The notes beneath the pieces are model-generated. The model was not told where the DNA came from. It did not search any database and saw only the letters and a program-made list of their open reading frames with translations. A stretch of DNA of 64,000 nt from Anaerolineales bacterium. Its GTDB lineage: Bacteria > Chloroflexota > Anaerolineae > Anaerolineales > Villigracilaceae. The DNA lies in NCBI GenBank assembly GCA_020847435.1, contig JADLBX010000029.1, positions 25,171-89,170 on the forward strand. Direction: 5' to 3'. A program made the translations under genes and the position numbers. Each line of letters starts with the position of its first letter. Position 1 is the stretch's first letter. Positions 53,967 through 63,874 of this stretch are shown here, piece by piece.

Positions 53967-55733
53967 TTACATCAGGCGATAGGCAAGCGTTTGTGCGGCT
54001 TGCAAACGCCGGAGCGGGCGGATATCTTCCTTTGACTTCATGATCGTTTGAAAATCATGTTCCAACTGTCCCACATCCAGCCAGGCTGAAAGTTCCTCAA
54101 GGTTTTCGAAGAGGGGCCAGAGCGCGCGTCTGCCGATAGATTGAACCGACTCAAGATCCATGCGCAGCGGAACCTTCACTACTCCTTTTAACGGTCCAAG
54201 ATGTAAGCCACGCGGCAACAACGTAGCAAGTCGTTTCTTGATCAAGTAACGACCCGTGAAAATAAACGGCTGTGGCGCGTAAGTGCCCGGAATCACCGCC
54301 AACCTGCCGTAATAACGACGGAAAACGTCCGCAAGCAGCCTGCGTTGATCGTCAGGCATCACGATGCGCGGCAGTGAAAAGCTGAAACGCGCATATGCCT
54401 TGTTCACGAACGGGGTCGCCGCGCCGCTCGCATAATCGAGCAGGGTGGATTGAAAATTTGTATAACGCCGTTGCCGGTTCCATAACTCAAGATAATGTAA
54501 TTTTTGAAAGAATGTTCCAGGGAACGATTCCATCTGCTTCTTCATATTGTCATTGCTATGCTCGAGCGCGTCGTTCACAAGAAATCTCGCCGTAGTCTTG
54601 AGTTCCATGGCGGGCCAAGTGGAATACCAATCGCTCTCGAGTTGATCGAAATGATTTGTTGCATGAATGTCAGTGATGGAGTCCCCGTTCAAGACATCGC
54701 CGACGAAGCCAGAAACGATCGGCGCAGAAGCTTCCTGCCGAATCGCATCGAGAAAACTCATTTGATACATGCCATGAAAGACCATGGCGCTTCCGAACCA
54801 ATCTGCCCAGCGGCGCGTATACGTTTCAAGAAAATTCCCGGGCAATTGAATGTGTTTCCACGGCAAACCCAACGTCTGCGCGATCTCGCGCGAATAGACC
54901 ACATCGGTGGAGTTCGGCGCGCCGTACGCATACGTCTTGACGTTCACGCCGATCTCTGCCGCGACCCCCGCGATCAAGCGTGAATCCAACCCGGAGGATA
55001 ACGGCAATATCCACTCGGATTGCGTTTTCAACACATCCGCAATAGCGGTGCGAGATAGTTCATGCATCTCATCTACGAGATCGTCCCAACTCGCCTCCCA
55101 CCTGCTTTGGCTCGGTTTTACAGTCCAGACCTGTTTCGTCCGAAAGCCTTTTTTGTCCCACTGCACCGCGCAGTCTGGCGGAACCACTTTCATATCCTTG
55201 TAGATCGTCCAATCGGATAAGGGATGTCCATTGACCATCAACGCGGTCAAGCCCGGCAGGAAGAAATCATCGGAGGTGTAGCCGCCTGCCGCAACTGTAA
55301 CAGGCTCAAGCGTAGAGGCGACGCGTCCTTTTCCAATCGGAGCATAAAAAACCGGGATGCTCCCCAACCAGTCGTTCCACATCGTCCATCGTTGTCCGTC
55401 TGCGCTGACTCGCAGTAAGATAGCCCGCCCATCCCAGGGAAGTTCGAATGTATCGAGCGCGCGAAGTTTAAGGAGTCGTTCGCCCGCGTCGGCAAGCGTA
55501 GCATTCCCAACCGGCGAGCCGATCAAGGCGAGCAATGAACCATCCGCCAGGTTTATCAACCGGCTGTTTAAATCATGATGTCCCCACACTTCGAGTCGCG
55601 AGGCGCCCAAAGTAACGGAACGATGCTGTAAATGCGGATGCGCGTTCAATACGGCAGTTTGCGCGGCAAGCGCAGCGTCCATGCTGGGAGCGGACAAATT
55701 GTAGAAAAGTGAAAAACCAACGATCGAATTCAT
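53967..55733 (-). CDS. Asparagine-synthetase-like amidotransferase, second copy
   Basis: This 588-residue protein has the layout of class B asparagine synthetase. An N-terminal glutaminase-like domain (about 1-200) is followed by an AMP-forming synthetase domain with the PP-loop LSSGLDSRLI (SSGLDS 246-251) and STDVVYSREIAQTLGLPW. Position 2, the glutaminase Cys in active enzymes, is Asn, so glutamine hydrolysis is unlikely. It may take ammonia or have a different nucleophile. In polysaccharide loci such proteins amidate uronic acids or otherwise modify sugars. It starts five bases from the wzt gene and has a close paralogue at 55949-57721. Confidence 0.85.
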   Translation of the reverse strand: MNSIVGFSLFYNLSAPSMDAALAAQTAVLNAHPHLQHRSVTLGASRLEVWGHHDLNSRLINLADGSLLALIGSPVGNATLADAGERLLKLRALDTFELPWDGRAILLRVSADGQRWTMWNDWLGSIPVFYAPIGKGRVASTLEPVTVAAGGYTSDDFFLPGLTALMVNGHPLSDWTIYKDMKVVPPDCAVQWDKKGFRTKQVWTVKPSQSRWEASWDDLVDEMHELSRTAIADVLKTQSEWILPLSSGLDSRLIAGVAAEIGVNVKTYAYGAPNSTDVVYSREIAQTLGLPWKHIQLPGNFLETYTRRWADWFGSAMVFHGMYQMSFLDAIRQEASAPIVSGFVGDVLNGDSITDIHATNHFDQLESDWYSTWPAMELKTTARFLVNDALEHSNDNMKKQMESFPGTFFQKLHYLELWNRQRRYTNFQSTLLDYASGAATPFVNKAYARFSFSLPRIVMPDDQRRLLADVFRRYYGRLAVIPGTYAPQPFIFTGRYLIKKRLATLLPRGLHLGPLKGVVKVPLRMDLESVQSIGRRALWPLFENLEELSAWLDVGQLEHDFQTIMKSKEDIRPLRRLQAAQTLAYRLM

Positions 55734-55839
55734 GAGGCGGTGGACCCGTTTTAGAATACTGTTTTCTGGCTTAATCGGTTAGCGATCTTGATTTCGGGCG
55801 AAGAGCGCTCGTTAATCAAAAAAAGTAATAAGGACGATC

Positions 55840-55929
55840 TCAATCCCGAAGGAGCGACGGCAGGCTGGTGTGCGTCAGCCCGAGGTTGTAATGTTTGGGC
55901 ACATTCTGATAACCAATCACAAGAAACAT
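55840..55929 (-). pseudogene. Remnant of the wzt 5' end
   Basis: A 29-codon frame, from ATG at 55929 to TGA at 55840, reads MFLVIGYQNVPKHYNLGLTH then a short end. It matches the start of the intact wzt (VIHFQNVTKRYNLGLTRVSLPSLL) closely in both protein and DNA. Only the first part of the gene remains; a stop follows after PSLLRD. It lies between the two asparagine-synthetase-like genes in the position the intact wzt holds after the second copy. Confidence 0.85.
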
Positions 55930-55948
55930 CAAATATGTTCGGTTAAAT

Positions 55949-57721
55949 TTATCCTATACTATCGTCATCCAGTAGACGATAAGCAAGCGTTTGAGCGACC
56001 TGGAGTCTCGAAAGATATCGATTGTCTTCGTTAGAGTTGAGCGCTATTTGATAGTTTTCCTCCACTTGATTGAAATCAAGCCATTGGTTAAGCAAGGACT
56101 GCCTCTCAAAAAGAGGCCAGAGCGCCGCTCGCCCAGATGTACGCATTGATCCATAATCCAGGCGAAGCGGAACATCCACAAAGCCTTTGAGTGGGACCCA
56201 GGGCAACATTTCAGAAAGTCGTCTTTTTAGAAGATATCTACCAGTGAGGATAAATGGATCGTTGGAGTATGTTCCAGGAATTACCGCGATAGGTCCGTAG
56301 TATCTACGAAAAACATCGCTAAGTAACCGCCTATCGTCCAACACAGGTCTCGGCAGGGAAAGGCTAAAACGCGCATAGGCTCGGTTAATGAAAGGGGTAC
56401 CTACGCCTCGCCAATAATCGCATAGACTCGCTTGGTATGAAATAAACATACGTTGTCTGCCCCACAACTCGAGAAATTGCAATTGCTGGAAACGCGCACC
56501 CGGTATAAGACGGACTTGCCTTTGAATTTCATCGATAACTGCCTCAAGCGCGTCTTCAACCGGAAATTTCATGAGATTCTTAAGCGCGCTAGCAGACCAA
56601 AACACGTGCCATTCATCCCCAAGATGATATCTCGGCTGTGCATGGACTTTTACCAATTCGGCAGTCACATCGCCAGCCAGTGTATCCCCAACAAAACCGG
56701 ATATCACTGGACTCTCCGGGTCTGCATCTAACGCGTCAAGAAAGTTCATCACATACATGCCATGGAAGTACATCCCACTCCCAAACCAACTTGCCCAATG
56801 CTTGGTATATTCGAGCAAGTAATCCTGGCGAAGTTTAATGTGTTTCCAGGGCAAGCTTAAGATACGCGCTACTTCCCGCGAGTACACCACGTCCGTGCTC
56901 TCTTCTTCCCCCCATGCATACGCTTGCATCTCCTTTCCCGCTTTAGCCCCAACTCCGGCAATTAAGCGCGAGTCCAGCCCAGAAGACAACGGCAGGATCC
57001 AACGGTCATGTTGATTTAAAACATCGAGGATAGCGCGGGATGACAATTCGTGCATTTCATCAACTAGCTCGTCCCAGCCTGTTTCCCAACGATCTTGACT
57101 CGGCTTAATCGTCCATAATCTCTCGAATTGATAATCGTTACCGAGCCAACTTGCTCGACAATCTGGCGGGACGGTTTTCATTTTCTTGTAAAACGTCCAA
57201 TCGCTAAAGAAATGTCCATTAATAAACAGCGAGAGGAGCCCAGGAAAAAAGAAATCACTAGAGGTAAAGCCTGCCGCCTTAACAACTACAGGTTCAAGCG
57301 TCGAAGCAATTTCTCCGTCTGAAATCGAAGCATGGAATACGGGAATGCTCCCCAGCCAATCGTTCCACATCGTCCATTGTTCTCCATCCGCGCTGACATG
57401 AAAAAGAATGAAGCGTCCATCCCATGGGGGGATAAAGCGAGTTGAGCTATCTTGCGCCCGAATCGACTCTTCCAACTTTTGCCAGGCGCTATCTCCAAGC
57501 GGGGAACCGATCAAAATTAACAGCGAGCCATCAGCCAATCGATGCGTCCGCTCCGCAAGGTTTTGATGTCCCCAAATTTCTACAGTGGACGCGCCGATCG
57601 ATAATTTTGAGCGTTCAAGGTGTTTGAAGTGCGCCAGAGCCAAATCTTGCGCTGCACGAGCGGATTTTTGGTTTTGGTCCGATATATGACGCCATATCGA
57701 AAAGCCAATGACTGAATTCAC
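55949..57721 (-). CDS. Asparagine-synthetase-like amidotransferase, first copy
   Basis: This 590-residue protein aligns without gaps with the second copy over at least the first 250 residues, with very similar blocks such as ADGEQWTMWNDWLGSIPVF and WILPLSSGLDSRLIAGV (SSGLDS at 246-251). It too has Asn2 instead of the glutaminase Cys. GTG is the start codon, with AAGGAGAG upstream. Base composition is more AT-rich than in the second copy, so the two are not a recent identical duplication. Both may act on the same glycan or on different residues. Confidence 0.85.
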   Translation of the reverse strand: MNSVIGFSIWRHISDQNQKSARAAQDLALAHFKHLERSKLSIGASTVEIWGHQNLAERTHRLADGSLLILIGSPLGDSAWQKLEESIRAQDSSTRFIPPWDGRFILFHVSADGEQWTMWNDWLGSIPVFHASISDGEIASTLEPVVVKAAGFTSSDFFFPGLLSLFINGHFFSDWTFYKKMKTVPPDCRASWLGNDYQFERLWTIKPSQDRWETGWDELVDEMHELSSRAILDVLNQHDRWILPLSSGLDSRLIAGVGAKAGKEMQAYAWGEEESTDVVYSREVARILSLPWKHIKLRQDYLLEYTKHWASWFGSGMYFHGMYVMNFLDALDADPESPVISGFVGDTLAGDVTAELVKVHAQPRYHLGDEWHVFWSASALKNLMKFPVEDALEAVIDEIQRQVRLIPGARFQQLQFLELWGRQRMFISYQASLCDYWRGVGTPFINRAYARFSLSLPRPVLDDRRLLSDVFRRYYGPIAVIPGTYSNDPFILTGRYLLKRRLSEMLPWVPLKGFVDVPLRLDYGSMRTSGRAALWPLFERQSLLNQWLDFNQVEENYQIALNSNEDNRYLSRLQVAQTLAYRLLDDDSIG

Positions 57722-57778
57722 TTAACTCTCCTTGATAAATGGAATTACAGTTATTCTCCGCACTGATCCGCTTTCAAG

Positions 57779-59323
57779 TTATTGACGATTCTTCGACACG
57801 CCAAAAATTAAAACAACGGCAATTAGAATTACAGCTACAAAAATAATACTGACTCCAAACGCCGAGCCCGGGTTGCTTGTCTCAAGCAAGGGTTTCTCCA
57901 ACAAGATCTGCGGCAGTGAAGTTGGGGGAACCGTCGGAAGGAGCGCCAGGGTGGGCGTTGTCGGCGGAGCCACGACCGAGGTGGGATAAGGTTGTAATGG
58001 CAGAGCCTGCGAATCGAGAACTTTATAAGTGAACCAAATCCCAAACTTACCGTTCCCTGGGTCAACCCGCCACACTAATAGAAGAACATTCCCCTGGCTC
58101 ACTGCCGCGTGCAAGTCATGCGCGGGCCAGGTTGGAATAAACCGAGACGGGTCGCTCCAGAAACCGTTGCGGTATTCACTCTGCCAGATGCCGCCCAACA
58201 CTTCCGCGTCGCCTGCAGTGCGTTGGACGAACAACGCGTGAACGGTATGATCGCCATCCTGAACGACAATGTGCTCACCGCTCCGACCTTCCAAATTGAT
58301 GAATGGAACGGTAGCAGGCTTCCACGTATCGCCGTTATCGTCGGAAACCCTCACCATTTGCACCGGGCGGCCCAACCCCGCACGTTGGGAGGGCAGGGGG
58401 TTTCCGTTGTTATACATCACGATCACTTCGCTTCCATTATCCACCAGCGAGGGGAAGGATGGACCGAAAAAATCATCCAAGCCTTCAAGTTTTTCGCTCA
58501 GCGTTTCAGCGGGGGTCCATTCATCCGTTCCCAGGTCGAAGCGAGCATACTCCAACGATATGTCTCCGCCCACCGAGTTCACCACGCTCCAAGCGGCATG
58601 GATTTTGCCCGCCTGCCCGGAATAAAGGCGCAGGCTAAACGGAACAAGGTTTAGAGCGTCCACTAAATAGATCGCTTCAGACCCGGACCAGGCGGTTCCC
58701 GAATCGGATGAAAAGACGGAATAAACGCCGTTCCCGTTCAAGTTGCCGGTATAGATCATGATCAACTTCCCAGCCCCGTCGCCGGAAAGGACCGCATAAC
58801 TGGGTTGGATTGCGCTATCCCCAATGACTATGGGTTCAGACCACGCTTTGGATGAATCAGCAAACGCAAGCGGCGCGTGCGAGTAATAGATATCGGAGCG
58901 TTTAAAGTTGTCGTTAAAGTAAACGAGATGGAAAATCCCATCGGCATCCAGGAAAGCGCTTTGTATGATCGCATTGCCTGCCGCCGGTAGCAGGATATCC
59001 ACCGGCGAGGTCCACCCTCCGTTCAAACTCCACCGACGATAGACGATTCCGATAACCCCACTGCCGTCCGCCGACTGACTGGCAAAGGCGTGAACATTTC
59101 CGTTATTGTCTGCTACCAAAACCGGCGTATACGTGTCGTCCATGTAGCCCGGGATCCTTTGGTCTGGCGCCCAGGGACTCTCGCCTTGGGCTTTCACCTC
59201 AACATGCGGGGTAACCAAAAACGCCAGGCAAAGCATGGCGATCCACAGGATATCAAAGCGGAACCGCCCGGCTGGTTTTCGGGGGTTTAAACGTGTTCTC
59301 GGAATGGGCGTCTTAATCAACAT
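57779..59323 (-). CDS. Secreted, membrane-anchored BNR-type beta-propeller protein
   Basis: This 514-residue protein has an N-terminal signal or signal anchor (about 24-45) and a sialidase/BNR-like propeller (repeated Asp-box-like S-x-D-x-G-x-x-W units, for example FSSDSGTAWSG and VSDDNGDTWKPA). A Pro/Thr-rich linker (about 440-475) and a final membrane helix (FGVSIIFVAVILIAVVLIFG) follow. The cell-surface domain could bind or cut glycans; catalytic residues of true sialidases were not identified. It resembles the 59347-62013 product in its domain plan. Confidence 0.78.
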   Translation of the reverse strand: MLIKTPIPRTRLNPRKPAGRFRFDILWIAMLCLAFLVTPHVEVKAQGESPWAPDQRIPGYMDDTYTPVLVADNNGNVHAFASQSADGSGVIGIVYRRWSLNGGWTSPVDILLPAAGNAIIQSAFLDADGIFHLVYFNDNFKRSDIYYSHAPLAFADSSKAWSEPIVIGDSAIQPSYAVLSGDGAGKLIMIYTGNLNGNGVYSVFSSDSGTAWSGSEAIYLVDALNLVPFSLRLYSGQAGKIHAAWSVVNSVGGDISLEYARFDLGTDEWTPAETLSEKLEGLDDFFGPSFPSLVDNGSEVIVMYNNGNPLPSQRAGLGRPVQMVRVSDDNGDTWKPATVPFINLEGRSGEHIVVQDGDHTVHALFVQRTAGDAEVLGGIWQSEYRNGFWSDPSRFIPTWPAHDLHAAVSQGNVLLLVWRVDPGNGKFGIWFTYKVLDSQALPLQPYPTSVVAPPTTPTLALLPTVPPTSLPQILLEKPLLETSNPGSAFGVSIIFVAVILIAVVLIFGVSKNRQ

Positions 59324-59346
59324 TCACCGCGTACGGCAAATCGGTT

Positions 59347-62013
59347 TTACGATTTGCCGCCCCCCCTTCGACGGAAGAAATAGAGACTAAGAACAACAAT
59401 AAGCGCGACCAGGATAAATCCCGCGACATTCCGATATTGCGACGGCGATGAGACTTCGACAGGCAACGCGTCGCCACTCGACGGGACAACTGGCGCGGCA
59501 GTCGGCGGCGGCGTGGGCGCCTGCAAAACCGTGACAAACGCCGCGTACGGCGCCGCCGCCGGGTCCGCCACCTCAGACTGACGAGCGAGGCCCACGACCT
59601 GACCTTGTTGTGTCCCAGCCAAATCGAGATAAGCGCTGGAAACCAACGCGCTTACCAAACCGGTAGTCGTCAACCCGCTGTTTAAGAAAAGGTTTAGCTG
59701 ATCCCCTTTGATCGTGATTTTCTGAAACGCCTCTTTCGTCCAGCGGTTTCCGTTCCATTGCCAGTCTTCCACAACCAGCGTTTTTGATTTCAAGAAACTC
59801 GGTTCTGCTCCTTGAACGATCCGCAGGAAGTGCAAGTCGCCGATAGTATTCGCCGCCAGCGACACCGGTGAAACATAATCGAGCACGCTGGTAATGTCGG
59901 TTGCATTACCCCAGGTTGCCCCGCCGTCCGGCGAAACCTGATGGAAATTGGAAACAACGCCGGCGCGCTTTTCCTGCCAAAAGCGATGCAATGTCGTCCC
60001 GTCCGTCGTCAACATATCACTCCAGGTAATGCTTCCCTCGCGCACCAATTCCGGAGCGGTCCAAGTCGCCCCCCCATCCCGAGACTGGGCATCATACAGA
60101 CCAACCGCACCTTCGTCATTCTGCGCAACCCGGGAAAACAGCACATGCAGCGTGCCGTCCGTTGTCAAACTGATCCTCGGCTTGTCAACCCGATCCCACT
60201 CCGCAGTAACCGCATCGAAGATCTGCACCGGCAACGACCAGGCGGAACCGCGTCCAGCAGATTGGATCAGGTAGATGCCGCGTCCTTCGTTGAACGGAAC
60301 CGCGTAGGCAACCAACACTTTACCGGAGGCGTCCACCAGAATATCCGGGGAGGCGTTCAAACGGGTAATCGTGGGGAGGGCAATCGGCTCCGTCCATTCT
60401 GCGCGCAGGTCGGCGCGGTCTGCCAGGACGGTTGTGTACACCAACGCGCCGCTTTGCGAATCCGTCCAAACCACGTTCAATATCCCGTCATTGCTCACCG
60501 CCATTGAAAGGTCCACGGGTTTACCGATTAAACCTGAGATCGTTTCGCGGGGCGTCGTCCATACCGAGCCGTCCAGGCGGGCATAAAAGATCGAGTGATA
60601 CCCTGCGCCAGTCTCTGAAATCGGCGATACAGCCCAGACGGTATGGACGCGCTCTGCCTCCGCTAATTGAGCCACGCTTGAAATGATTTGAGGCTTCAAG
60701 GCAAGGGTGGTCGGGTAACTCCATAACGAGGTCTCGCCCGCCCATTGATCGAGAGGCGCCAGTGAACGCGACGTGAGCCAGATATCGCTGCCTGCGCCCT
60801 GGTCGCACCCAGCTACAAACAGGGTGGTTCCGGAAAGCGTCTCGGTGATGCACTCAAGCAAAATTGTATCGAAGGTTAATGGGTTGGTGAACGAAGACAA
60901 TTCGTTTTGCACTTGAGGCGCGCCCCACTCGACCCCATTCCACACCATGAGCGCAGGGTCGCCGCCTTTAAATTTGACCATGAGCATGATGAACCCCTCT
61001 TTTTGGAGCAGGGGGGTTGCCTGCTCTGGGCAGAGCGAACGACCGTCTAATATAACCTGCGGGTCAGCCCACGTTTCGCCGCCATCCGCCGAAGACTGGC
61101 TGTAATAGGTGCATTGCGCGGCGCCCTGCTCGCCGATCTGCCAGATGAGAAGCAGGTTTTTGCCCGCGACGCCCAATTCAACATTGAGAGGGATTCCAAA
61201 ACCGCCCGTATCTTCGGGGCCTTTCATCTGCCGCGCGTCCGAAAAGTCGAGCCCGCCATCCGTCGAACTGACCATGAAGATCCGTTTGAGAGGCCGCACA
61301 TCCCACGCGACCAGGACGATCGGCGTTTCCGGATCGTCGGAGGCTGATACGCGTACGTGAGCGTCGGCGAAATTCGTCGAGGCATTTATATATTGCGATG
61401 AATACAAATTCACGCCCGCAGACCAGGACTCACCGTTCGGGGATCTGCGATAATAAATCCCTGCCTGTTCATCGGTGCGCGCGTAAGTCAGATGAAATAC
61501 GCCGGTGGAGGTCACATCCACGTCAAAATTCAAGACCGCCTCACCCAAAACGATAGCCCGGGGCCAGGCAGAGGGCGCAGAAAGCCGTGTTGAATTTGGA
61601 CGCGCAAGCATCAAGTTGCCTTCCATGTCAATCCAAAATACATTGACGACCCCGTCTGCGCTGGCTATGAGGCGATACGGGTATTCCTTCTTCACTTTGA
61701 GTTCTGAAGCGCTTTCGGGAGGCTTTTCAACGAACGGGAATTCGACGACACGCGACGGTTCCCAGGTGGCGCCGTCAGCGCTCTTCGAGTAGCGAAACCC
61801 ACCCGTAGACATTTTCCAGATGGCGTGCAGAACGCCGTCGCGGCTGACAACGATAACGGGATCGAGAGCCGCGCCTGAGTTTGAAATATTCACTGGCGCA
61901 GACCAAACCTGTGAATCTTGCGCCCGGATCGGCGCGACATTCCCAAAAAACTGAGCCAACAGGAGAGTCAAAACCAAGATAATCAAAGATGGATTTTTTC
62001 GTTTAATATTCAT
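59347..62013 (-). CDS. Large secreted BNR-type beta-propeller protein, membrane-anchored
   Basis: This 888-residue protein has a signal peptide (about 1-31) and many Asp-box units (KSADGATWEPS, SSADGGETWADP, QSRDGGATWTAP, VSPDGGATWGNA) that suggest two propellers. A Pro/Ala-rich linker and a C-terminal membrane helix (VAGFILVALIVVLSLYF) followed by RRRGGGKS complete it. Its neighbours suggest it binds the polysaccharide at the cell surface. No lyase or sialidase catalytic set was recognised. Confidence 0.78.
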   Translation of the reverse strand: MNIKRKNPSLIILVLTLLLAQFFGNVAPIRAQDSQVWSAPVNISNSGAALDPVIVVSRDGVLHAIWKMSTGGFRYSKSADGATWEPSRVVEFPFVEKPPESASELKVKKEYPYRLIASADGVVNVFWIDMEGNLMLARPNSTRLSAPSAWPRAIVLGEAVLNFDVDVTSTGVFHLTYARTDEQAGIYYRRSPNGESWSAGVNLYSSQYINASTNFADAHVRVSASDDPETPIVLVAWDVRPLKRIFMVSSTDGGLDFSDARQMKGPEDTGGFGIPLNVELGVAGKNLLLIWQIGEQGAAQCTYYSQSSADGGETWADPQVILDGRSLCPEQATPLLQKEGFIMLMVKFKGGDPALMVWNGVEWGAPQVQNELSSFTNPLTFDTILLECITETLSGTTLFVAGCDQGAGSDIWLTSRSLAPLDQWAGETSLWSYPTTLALKPQIISSVAQLAEAERVHTVWAVSPISETGAGYHSIFYARLDGSVWTTPRETISGLIGKPVDLSMAVSNDGILNVVWTDSQSGALVYTTVLADRADLRAEWTEPIALPTITRLNASPDILVDASGKVLVAYAVPFNEGRGIYLIQSAGRGSAWSLPVQIFDAVTAEWDRVDKPRISLTTDGTLHVLFSRVAQNDEGAVGLYDAQSRDGGATWTAPELVREGSITWSDMLTTDGTTLHRFWQEKRAGVVSNFHQVSPDGGATWGNATDITSVLDYVSPVSLAANTIGDLHFLRIVQGAEPSFLKSKTLVVEDWQWNGNRWTKEAFQKITIKGDQLNLFLNSGLTTTGLVSALVSSAYLDLAGTQQGQVVGLARQSEVADPAAAPYAAFVTVLQAPTPPPTAAPVVPSSGDALPVEVSSPSQYRNVAGFILVALIVVLSLYFFRRRGGGKS

Positions 62014-62031
62014 GGGCTTTAGCCTTATCGT

Positions 62032-63858
62032 TTATGGGTTGAGCAGGCTGTCTGCCAGCCGCGCGGCATTCTCGGACTGTTGCTCTCTTCCCTGCTTCTG
62101 CCACCACCAGGTATACGTGTCGAGTTCGCTTGGGGCTTCAGGGATTTCATTCAATAGTAATGTCGTTGCAGATTCAAAATCACCAAGCCACACATAACAA
62201 TACCCCAACGCCTTGATGATTCCGCGATGGCGCGGGGCTTGGCGATAGGCGAGGCTGAGGTACTTTTCGGCGGCGGGAAAATCCTGCCTCAGCAGGGCGA
62301 TCAAGCCAAGGCGGTGGTTCGCTGTCCGATTGGCTGGGTCAGCCTCCACGGCGGTCAGCAGCGAGGCTTCCGCCGCCTTCAACCTGCCGACGATCTCCGG
62401 TCCCGCCCACTGATTGGTCGGAAACGCGTTCAACTCCACTTGCGCCATCTGCACCGCGCCCAGGTTCGAATACCAAACAGACCGAATCTGGTTTTGGAAA
62501 AAGACGCTGGAGAGCGCCACGAATAACGCGCCGGCGAGCGCGAGCGTTAGCCGCCGCTTTGGCTGTCTTTCACTGGCCGCATCGGACAACACGGGTAATG
62601 GATTTGGAACCATGCCCAGCAACGCCAGAGCAAGCGCCGCGCTGTTGCCTTGATATAAATAATCGTCCACCATACCATGCACGAGAGCAATGGTAAGCGA
62701 GGCAAGGACCGCCCAGTTGAGCAGACTGCCGCGTTGGTTCATGGTCTTCACGATTACATTGGAAACGCGCCAGATGCTCGCAAGGTACAAGGTCAGGAAC
62801 GCGACACCGCCAAAGAGCCCCTGCTCGATGAACACATCCAGGAAAAGATTGTGCGAATTCGGGAGGTAATTGATGGGAATATTCAGGATATATTGCGAAT
62901 AGAGTCCGGGAAATGCCGCCAGCCCCCCTCCAGTGATGGGAAAATCGGCAATCAAGTAGGAACTGCGTTTGAATAATTCAGCCCGGCTCCCGTTACCATA
63001 TAAACCTGCCGCGTTTCCGCTCCCGCTGGTGATGACCGGACCAAAGTACAGAACGGCAACGATCGCTAACAAAAACAAAAACACAACGGCTGGAAATACG
63101 CTTTCGGTCTTTCGCCGCGAGGCGATGGCGAATATCCGGAGACCGATCCACAAAAACAAGACGCCGACTGCGGCGCCGATCGCCATCAAGACTCCGCGCG
63201 AGGTCGCCATCAGAGTTGCTAAAAGGATTAAGAGCAACCCCAATGTGATCAACAGGTTGAGGCGCGGGATATGGACAATTTTATTGTCACGCGACAGGAG
63301 TAGGTATAGCCCAAACGGCGCCATCACCGCCGCAAGACCTGCGGCATAATTGGGAGGCATGGCGCGCCACCCAAGGTCGGGTCTGACCCACATAATTCCG
63401 CGCCCAATGATATTTACGATTTCGATCTTACGCGGGATAGCGACAAAATCATGCGTCAGGAAAAAGTACGCCGCGACGCCGACCCCAATACCGAAGCAGC
63501 CCAACGCAACCCAAATACGATTTTCCCTCGGCTGGGCGGATAACGCGTAATACAACAGGACCGCCTGGATGAGCAGGTATAACTTTTGAGCGGCGGCGGA
63601 CCGATCGTAAGACACCCACGCGCCGACAAAAGCCGTCACCATGAAAATTGCGACAAACAGATCGACCGGTGTCCGTCGAAATAAGGGAGCGCCTACCAAT
63701 AGGCGGAATGCCCACGGCAACAGCGACACAACGATCGCCCAAATTCCAACGCGCGGGACAAAACACAAAGCCGCCGCGCTGATCGCTACGATGCAGAGTT
63801 CGGCGAGCGCGAATGCCGGGCTATTGCTTCGCGCTCGCCACGATGTTGCGTTGATCAT
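62032..63858 (-). CDS. O-antigen ligase-like protein with C-terminal TPR region
   Basis: This 608-residue protein has about twelve membrane helices in the first 470 residues, with the outer loop YLPNSHNLFLDVFIEQGLFG, whose H-N-x-F-L matches the WaaL/Wzy ligase motif. From about residue 480 there are TPR-like repeats (SLLTAVEADPANRTANHRLG, YLSLAYRQAPRHRGIIKALG). This ligase-plus-TPR plan is seen in bacterial glycan and pilin-glycan ligases. It could attach the glycan to surface proteins or lipids. It is the second such protein in the locus. Confidence 0.84.
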   Translation of the reverse strand: MINATSWRARSNSPAFALAELCIVAISAAALCFVPRVGIWAIVVSLLPWAFRLLVGAPLFRRTPVDLFVAIFMVTAFVGAWVSYDRSAAAQKLYLLIQAVLLYYALSAQPRENRIWVALGCFGIGVGVAAYFFLTHDFVAIPRKIEIVNIIGRGIMWVRPDLGWRAMPPNYAAGLAAVMAPFGLYLLLSRDNKIVHIPRLNLLITLGLLLILLATLMATSRGVLMAIGAAVGVLFLWIGLRIFAIASRRKTESVFPAVVFLFLLAIVAVLYFGPVITSGSGNAAGLYGNGSRAELFKRSSYLIADFPITGGGLAAFPGLYSQYILNIPINYLPNSHNLFLDVFIEQGLFGGVAFLTLYLASIWRVSNVIVKTMNQRGSLLNWAVLASLTIALVHGMVDDYLYQGNSAALALALLGMVPNPLPVLSDAASERQPKRRLTLALAGALFVALSSVFFQNQIRSVWYSNLGAVQMAQVELNAFPTNQWAGPEIVGRLKAAEASLLTAVEADPANRTANHRLGLIALLRQDFPAAEKYLSLAYRQAPRHRGIIKALGYCYVWLGDFESATTLLLNEIPEAPSELDTYTWWWQKQGREQQSENAARLADSLLNP

Positions 63859-63874
63859 CCAGGTAAAGTTGAAA

